Source: Flagellimonas marinaquae (GTDB lineage Bacteria > Bacteroidota > Bacteroidia > Flavobacteriales > Flavobacteriaceae). From it: a DNA stretch of 64,000 nt. The stretch spans positions 22,123-86,122 of the forward strand of contig NZ_RZMZ01000010.1 in the NCBI RefSeq assembly GCF_003992675.1, in the 5' to 3' direction. Below, in pieces: positions 60,401-64,000 of the stretch. Each line of letters opens with the position of its first letter. Position 1 is the stretch's first letter. The notes under the pieces are model-generated. The model had not been told where the DNA came from. It saw only the letters and a program-made list of their open reading frames with translations, and did no database searches. The translations under genes and the position numbers were made by a program.

Positions 60401-61445
60401 TTTTTATGGATGCGAGGCCAGCGGACAAGTAAACATACATCAGCCCGAAGAATTGGTCATTGAAGTATTGGACACCGTTTCACCCAGCTGTTTCGATGCC
60501 CAAGATGGGGGTATAACAGTAGCGGTTACGGGCGGAATAGCTCCCTACAATTACCTCTGGAGCAACGGGGAAACCGCCTTGAACATCAACAATCTAGCGG
60601 AGGGTAGTTACACCTTGGAGGTGTTGGACGCCACCGGATGCACCACCTCCAAAGCGGTTTCCATTACAGCACCCTTTCCCAGTGCTGTAACGCTTGGGGA
60701 AGATAGAACTCTTTGTTTAGGCCAGCAACATTACCTTGATATATCCATAAGTGATCCTGCTGCCACCTACGAATGGACATCGAACAACGGTTTCTTTAGT
60801 ACCGCTCCACAGGTTGCTTTGTCAGAAGCAGGGATTTATACCGCTACGGTGACCAATAGTTTAGGTTGTTCGGGCAGCGATACCATCGAAATTACCACCT
60901 CACAGGTGGAAATCGACGCCCAATTTTTGATGAGCTCACAAGCCTTTGTGGGCGAAGAGGTCGTATTGGTCAATACCAGCGACCCGGTAGGCACGGAAGA
61001 AAATTGGGTTTTCCCAGATGAAGCCACGGTGCTGGAACAGACTAGCGGCACGGCCGTTATCCGTTTTGATGCACCCGGCACTTACGAACTTATCCTCAGG
61101 AATTTTCAAGGGGAGTGTTACCAAGATATCGTAAAGACCATTATCGTGACGGAAGCTACGGAGCTTAGTGATGTTGGGGATGCGATTAGTCCGTTTATCC
61201 AGGAATTTATAGTGTCGCCAAACCCCTCTACGGGCAGTTTTACCGTCATGGTTTCGCTGCAAGAAACATCAGAAGCTTCGCTTCGGGTGTTTGGACTCAC
61301 TACCAATCAGGTGCACCATGAGGAAACATTGGGCGGCAGTGCGGACTATGAAGTTCCGTTTACCTTGAATTTGCCTTCAGGGGTGTACTTGGTGCTATTG
61401 GAAACCCCAAAAGCCAGTCAAATCCGAAAAATAGTGATTTTGTGA
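57444..61445 (+). CDS. SprB-repeat cell-surface protein with T9SS type A sorting domain
   Basis: 1333 aa. Signal peptide MKKLLFIVTFLAVQGMCFSQ. After a unique N-terminal region (to about residue 225) come repeated SprB-like units marked by 'C-GG--DG---V---GG--PY-Y-WS' (for example near residues 650, 930 and 1010). One supermodule of about 285 residues is duplicated in tandem. Residues about 1080-1230 include PKD/Ig-like parts (YEWTSNNGFFS). The C-terminus FIVSPNPSTGSFTVMVSL ... SGVYLVLLETPKASQIRKIVIL is a T9SS type A sorting signal. Secreted and probably anchored at the cell surface, possibly an adhesin. Confidence 0.9.
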   Translation: MKKLLFIVTFLAVQGMCFSQKYIMQYQQTNIYHLCGQTVTDYSHNVYDSVTEIDSNTFVYSFEIDSKVIEDGQPCEIHKILSTEITAVEAFCDLFPYNTDGCCEDEYGDFTIIPNPIFFDILTPHPGIDNEKEVITLEATPGYNQYVYNWQYYHPYIEDWVQFPEQFLGKHSIEFSAVDLFGEDASDFIGVSIQYKLELCNGWSPKLPYIYIFINGSPKLIPPIIPHKTSCTGAEDGSFTMTVDRNLEEGEELVVSVYDANFPDGGIVKQADTSVLVDNGNDTYSFTFPKVLVQDEYLIKYQTRPEVIENEDLLWNTLEFSDEFLVEDPDPVIFSLEKLNDVYCYGGSDGRFQITASGGSEEGSYQYRINNEGDWTDFDDPNTHTVNGQKVGNYEVAVRRVNGNAICAGQDQGGDEVNIDQPQEPVSTELSEFVEPTAFGFTNGSITVDVSGGTPYQNGSYDYTWVDANNNPINTTSALVVGNLYQITLEAVASGSYTLTVTDANYSNADDQEGCVFTQEFELPGPPPLQLTIEESQPISCNSGNAYGNPSNDGQLTAIASGGVPPYEYFWSKKDGNDDWQAIPNNNSEILSNLEAGEYAVNIQDANEIVIGIYENNVLQQATPVAYTLEEPELLTVQIEKTDVNCFGGFDGTATAMVSGGTPPFTYEWTSGANSQTAQGLWQGTHSVYVLDALGCEAEAEVTIGQPDEAVSITNPVYVEPTANGFTNGSITVQVNGGTPFNDDSYHYEWRDEGNNLINTTTAESIPEGYAIQVFDIPAGIYTITVTDANYENAEQKEGCTYTTELVLTEPPPLVLSVEQTIPISCNGGNQFNNPADDGQLMAMASGGVPFDPLIDGQYGYIFTWKKKDEQNNWQIIPNVTGNVLDNVDAGEYAVNIEDANGIVLGFYVNNQLQEATDYLYPVQETDPITLQLDKMDVSCYAANDGFATVAIQGGLPPYDISWSSGANSEVAENLAAGTYFVYIKDFYGCEASGQVNIHQPEELVIEVLDTVSPSCFDAQDGGITVAVTGGIAPYNYLWSNGETALNINNLAEGSYTLEVLDATGCTTSKAVSITAPFPSAVTLGEDRTLCLGQQHYLDISISDPAATYEWTSNNGFFSTAPQVALSEAGIYTATVTNSLGCSGSDTIEITTSQVEIDAQFLMSSQAFVGEEVVLVNTSDPVGTEENWVFPDEATVLEQTSGTAVIRFDAPGTYELILRNFQGECYQDIVKTIIVTEATELSDVGDAISPFIQEFIVSPNPSTGSFTVMVSLQETSEASLRVFGLTTNQVHHEETLGGSADYEVPFTLNLPSGVYLVLLETPKASQIRKIVIL
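58743..60446 (+). repeat. 855-nt tandem coding duplication in the SprB-like gene
   Basis: The unit beginning GTAGAACCCACTGCC (58743) recurs as GTGGAACCCACGGCC (59598). Each copy encodes an EPTA-GFTNGSIT start, an NNP-INTT loop, a SCN-GN--NP--DGQL segment and a SG-NS---A-NL---Y end. The copies have diverged moderately, so it is an old duplication. Confidence 0.8.
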
Positions 61446-62962
61446 TGGGGCAAAACATTAAACACGGCATTATCGGTCCAACTATTCGGAATCGACCAAA
61501 CAAGCAATATCGTTGTCAGGTCGAGCGTAGTCGAGACCTCATTCTGCGGCTGTTAGCTTTAGTTGACTTTTCCCTAAAATTTTTGGGACACTTGAGGAGA
61601 AAATGGATTGGTAGTCGTTACGGATGTTCAATTATTGGTTTATCAATATGGTTTTTGGCATCCTGTGCCAAGGAAGTCGCTTTGCCCATTCAAGCTGATT
61701 TTGCTGTTGAGGTAGTGGATAACGACTATTCGGTTCCTGTTCGGGTGCGTATCAGCAATCAAACTGAAGGAGCCGATACCTACGAGTGGACATTTGAAGG
61801 CGGAAATCCATCAATCTCCAACGACCGTAATCCTGGAATCATTCAGTACAACACTCATGGAGATTATACCATTAGCTTGAAGGCTTCCAATAGGGACGGT
61901 GTACAGGAAACCAAGGACTATGTGCTGACCACGGATGAAGGGGTGGTTCCCGGTTTCAACATAATCCCTGAAGGGGACGACTTTGCCCCAATGACCGTTT
62001 CCTTCGAAAATACCACCCAAGGGGCCAGCACCTATCGTTGGACCTTTGAAGGCGGTGTGCCCTCCATTTCGGAAGCCAGGACCCCGGGCAAAATCGTTTT
62101 TTTGGAACCGGGCGAGCATTTGGTGACCTTGGAAGTGGGCAATGGAAGGGAAACCCATAGCCTGCAAGATACGGTCAAGGTATCCGCTGAGTTATTTGCC
62201 GATTTTGAAATCGTACCCGCTTTTGCCGATGATGATTATCAAGCGCCGGTTACCTTAACATTGGTGAATAAAAGTGTAGGGGCCACAGGTGCTGAATGGA
62301 CCTTTGCTACGGCTACGCCCTCTTTTAGCAGCGCAACTGATGCTGTCATTACCATCAGTGAACCAGGAGTCCATCAAATCAAGCTAAAAGCTTTTAACAC
62401 CAAACGAAGCGATTCCAAAATCGTGGAGGTCATCATTTTTGAGGATACCAATCTCAGGGTTTTTGAACATATTGAATTGGGCATTGCTACGGCGCACAAT
62501 TCCAATCAAAAGGGCGCTTTTTTCTCCACCGTTACAAGGGAGGTCTATCATTCCGCTGAGATTCCATCAGAAGATGCCAGTGCTATTGATATTGCCTTTT
62601 TTGCGCTCAATCCAGAGTTCAATTTCAACAAGTTTGTGTCCCCCGATGAGGTACAGGAATACACTTTTGATCTCATTCCCAATGCAACGTATACCAAGTT
62701 CATCAACCTGCAGGAATCCTGCGAGTGCCAAGCATCACTATCGGTGGAGGAGTTTGATGGGATGTTGGATGATTCCCTTCTGGAACCATTACAGATCGAG
62801 GAAACCATGGGCGGGATTCAGGATTTTGATAGCACGGTGGTGCCGCGCATTGTTTTGTTTGAAACCTCGGACGGGCGAAAAGGAGCCATTAAACTAAAGG
62901 AATTTGTGCAGGATGGAACGAATTCACATATCGTGATGGATGTTAAAGTGCAGAAGCAATAA
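61445..62962 (+). CDS. PKD-repeat lipoprotein
   Basis: 505 aa if it starts at ATG 61445 (one-base overlap with the previous stop). Then the lipobox LSIWFLASC would lie near residue 75, too far in. A TTG at 61592 gives MRRKWIGSRYGCSIIGLSIW and a normal lipoprotein signal, so that start is a good alternative (456 aa). Three PKD-type repeats follow, marked YEWTFEGGNPS, YRWTFEGGVPS and AEWTFATATPS (near residues 110, 200 and 295). The C-terminal about 170 residues are unassigned and contain a CECQ pair. Part of the surface cluster, presumably outer-membrane anchored. Confidence 0.8.
   Translation: MGQNIKHGIIGPTIRNRPNKQYRCQVERSRDLILRLLALVDFSLKFLGHLRRKWIGSRYGCSIIGLSIWFLASCAKEVALPIQADFAVEVVDNDYSVPVRVRISNQTEGADTYEWTFEGGNPSISNDRNPGIIQYNTHGDYTISLKASNRDGVQETKDYVLTTDEGVVPGFNIIPEGDDFAPMTVSFENTTQGASTYRWTFEGGVPSISEARTPGKIVFLEPGEHLVTLEVGNGRETHSLQDTVKVSAELFADFEIVPAFADDDYQAPVTLTLVNKSVGATGAEWTFATATPSFSSATDAVITISEPGVHQIKLKAFNTKRSDSKIVEVIIFEDTNLRVFEHIELGIATAHNSNQKGAFFSTVTREVYHSAEIPSEDASAIDIAFFALNPEFNFNKFVSPDEVQEYTFDLIPNATYTKFINLQESCECQASLSVEEFDGMLDDSLLEPLQIEETMGGIQDFDSTVVPRIVLFETSDGRKGAIKLKEFVQDGTNSHIVMDVKVQKQ
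61518..61539 (+). repeat. REP-like hairpin
   Basis: AGGTCGA-GCGTAG-TCGA-GA-CCT folds into a stem with a 2-nt bulge and resembles the short TCGAGCGNAGTCGAG repeats dispersed in flavobacterial genomes. It lies between the two possible starts of the PKD lipoprotein gene. Confidence 0.55.
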
Positions 62963-63121
62963 TCAATGAACAATAACCAATAATCAATAATCAATGAACA
63001 ATCCTATAATTTCGACTTCTTTGGTTAATGTCAATCTGAACAGAGTGAAGAACCTCTCTTGGCTTCGACCCTGTTCATCATTCTTAAAAAAACTGTTCAT
63101 TGTACATTGCTTATTGTACAC
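62957..63121 (+). repeat. Repeat element with inverted ends at the start of the last gene
   Basis: Left end 62957-63003 has repeated AATAATCAATGAACAAT units; right end 63091-63121 has TGTTCATTGTACATTGCTTATTGTACA, close to their reverse complement. Inside are TGAACAG (63037-63043) and CTGTTCA (63071-63077) and a TCTGAACAGAGTGAAGAACCTC unit of the REP-like kind. The ATG of the last gene (62994) lies in the left end. Confidence 0.6.
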
Positions 63122-64000
63122 TGGAATTGCAACCGCCCAGATCTTCCCCGTACAGGTCACCCCACAAATTTTGCCGCCCTACAGTTTTCGGTTGTCCGAC
63201 TACGCTACCAGCACCCGTGAAAAGCTTTTTGTGAACCTATTGCTCACCGATGCTATGGAATCCGGTAGACGTGTGCGCTTACGGATGAACGTGGAAGGCC
63301 CCGGAATCAGTTTTCGGACGGTGGACTTTGTGGCGGGCGCCGCGCCCATTGTGCTCAATGGTGGGGTCAACCTGCGGTTGTCCAACTTCGACCTTAGGCC
63401 CTACTTTGAGCTGAACAATTTGATCGGCATCAGTCCGCAGCAGTACGGGCAGCAGTTGCCCGAAGGGCAGTACCGTTTCTGCTTTGAGGTGTACGACCAG
63501 TTTTCGGGCCAGCGCATCTCCAATAATAGCTGCGCCAATATTTATCTACAGCTCAACGACCCGCCCCTGCTCAACGTTCCCTTTCGCGGCGATGTGGTGA
63601 CGGCACAGCAGCCGCAGAACCTCATTTTCAACTGGACCCCAAGGCACATCAACGCCGCTGGGGTACAGTACGAGTTCACCCTAAAGGAACTGTGGGACAC
63701 GGGCATGGACCCGCAGGCCAGTTTTTTTGCCGCACCGCCACTGTACCAGACCACCACCTTTGCCAACACGCTGCACTACGGTCCCGCACAGACGCCCCTT
63801 TTGGAGGGCAGGACCTACGGCTGGCAGGTACGCGCCTTTGTGAGCGACGGCTTTACGGAGACCTCCCTGTTCCGTAACAGCGGGATGAGCGAGGTGTACC
63901 ATTTTACCTACCGTGCCGACTGCCACCCGCCCCGCTTTGTGCTGTCGGAAGCGCAGAACGCGCGAACGGTGCGGATTACCTGGCAAATGGGCGAACAGCT
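62994..64000 (+). CDS. TANFOR-like large exported protein (3' end outside window)
   Basis: Reads from ATG 62994 to the window edge (335 codons, partial). The hydrophobic signal segment KKLFIVHCLLYTGIATAQ is at about residues 32-49, preceded by about 30 residues encoded by a repeat element. The mature part starts IFPVQVTPQILPPYSFRLSDY and contains LSNFDLRPYFELNNLIGISPQQYGQQLP-like strands, then FN3-type units (NLIFNWTPRH, RTYGWQVRAF). I recognise it as resembling TANFOR-domain proteins of Bacteroidota. GC content is far above the rest of the window. Confidence 0.7.
   Translation, partial: MNNPIISTSLVNVNLNRVKNLSWLRPCSSFLKKLFIVHCLLYTGIATAQIFPVQVTPQILPPYSFRLSDYATSTREKLFVNLLLTDAMESGRRVRLRMNVEGPGISFRTVDFVAGAAPIVLNGGVNLRLSNFDLRPYFELNNLIGISPQQYGQQLPEGQYRFCFEVYDQFSGQRISNNSCANIYLQLNDPPLLNVPFRGDVVTAQQPQNLIFNWTPRHINAAGVQYEFTLKELWDTGMDPQASFFAAPPLYQTTTFANTLHYGPAQTPLLEGRTYGWQVRAFVSDGFTETSLFRNSGMSEVYHFTYRADCHPPRFVLSEAQNARTVRITWQMGEQ

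Overview
The window is chromosomal DNA of a member of the Flavobacteriaceae (Bacteroidota), probably a marine one. Evidence: a gliding-motility GldF permease at the left edge, a C-terminal type IX secretion (T9SS) sorting domain, SprB-like repeats, a bacillithiol enzyme (BshB1), a DUF4290 protein, and promoters of the Bacteroidota type (TTG, about 20 bp, TAnnTTTG) in front of HU and both tRNAs. Species-level assignment is inference.

Layout. 1-3.6 kb: end of gldF, an ABM-fold protein, a SAM hydroxide adenosyltransferase, PhoH and PurC. 3.7-15.7 kb: an acetate-uptake and activation island (zinc-ribbon/HTH regulator, porin, DUF4212 plus SSS symporter, SSS-STAC-histidine kinase, receiver-only response regulator, acs, then on the minus strand a DEDDh exonuclease, a cNMP/CBS/DUF294 protein and two tiny membrane proteins). 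It resembles the proteobacterial CrbSR acetate switch, but its response regulator has no DNA-binding domain. 15.8-25.4 kb: tRNA-Met, START-like protein, class-IV aminotransferase, YqgE, HU, fmt-recQ-ATPase, DUF493, DUF4290, murA and a decayed LytS-type kinase. 25.5-36 kb: pirin, M20 amidohydrolase, photolyase-SDR-SRPBCC, DUF2911, and a PIG-L/small membrane protein/SSS symporter operon. 36-47.8 kb: lipoprotein-Maf-KdsC-like-DUF2520 block, CcsBA cytochrome c maturation fusion, M14 peptidase, a broken MATE exporter behind a structured leader, a toxin-antitoxin pair, and a transsulfuration/bshB1 pair. 47.8-50.3 kb: TPR histidine kinase and tRNA-His. 50.6-64 kb: five consecutive large exported proteins (1568-aa unknown, FN3, SprB-like T9SS cargo, PKD lipoprotein, TANFOR-like), the last cut by the window edge and of much higher GC.

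Most notable: the acetate module with its candidate HTH output and palindromic sites; a 12-bp inverted repeat closing a three-way-junction leader in front of the MATE gene; MurA with Asp in place of the fosfomycin-target Cys; a LytS-type kinase that lost its phospho-acceptor His; a promoter that appears nested in a terminator just before an aminotransferase start; a toxin-antitoxin promoter with a 7-bp operator palindrome; and the surface-protein cluster with REP-like sequences at gene starts. Four short indels break reading frames (ATPase, MATE twice, toxin), so either gene decay or imperfect base calling has affected 21-46 kb.
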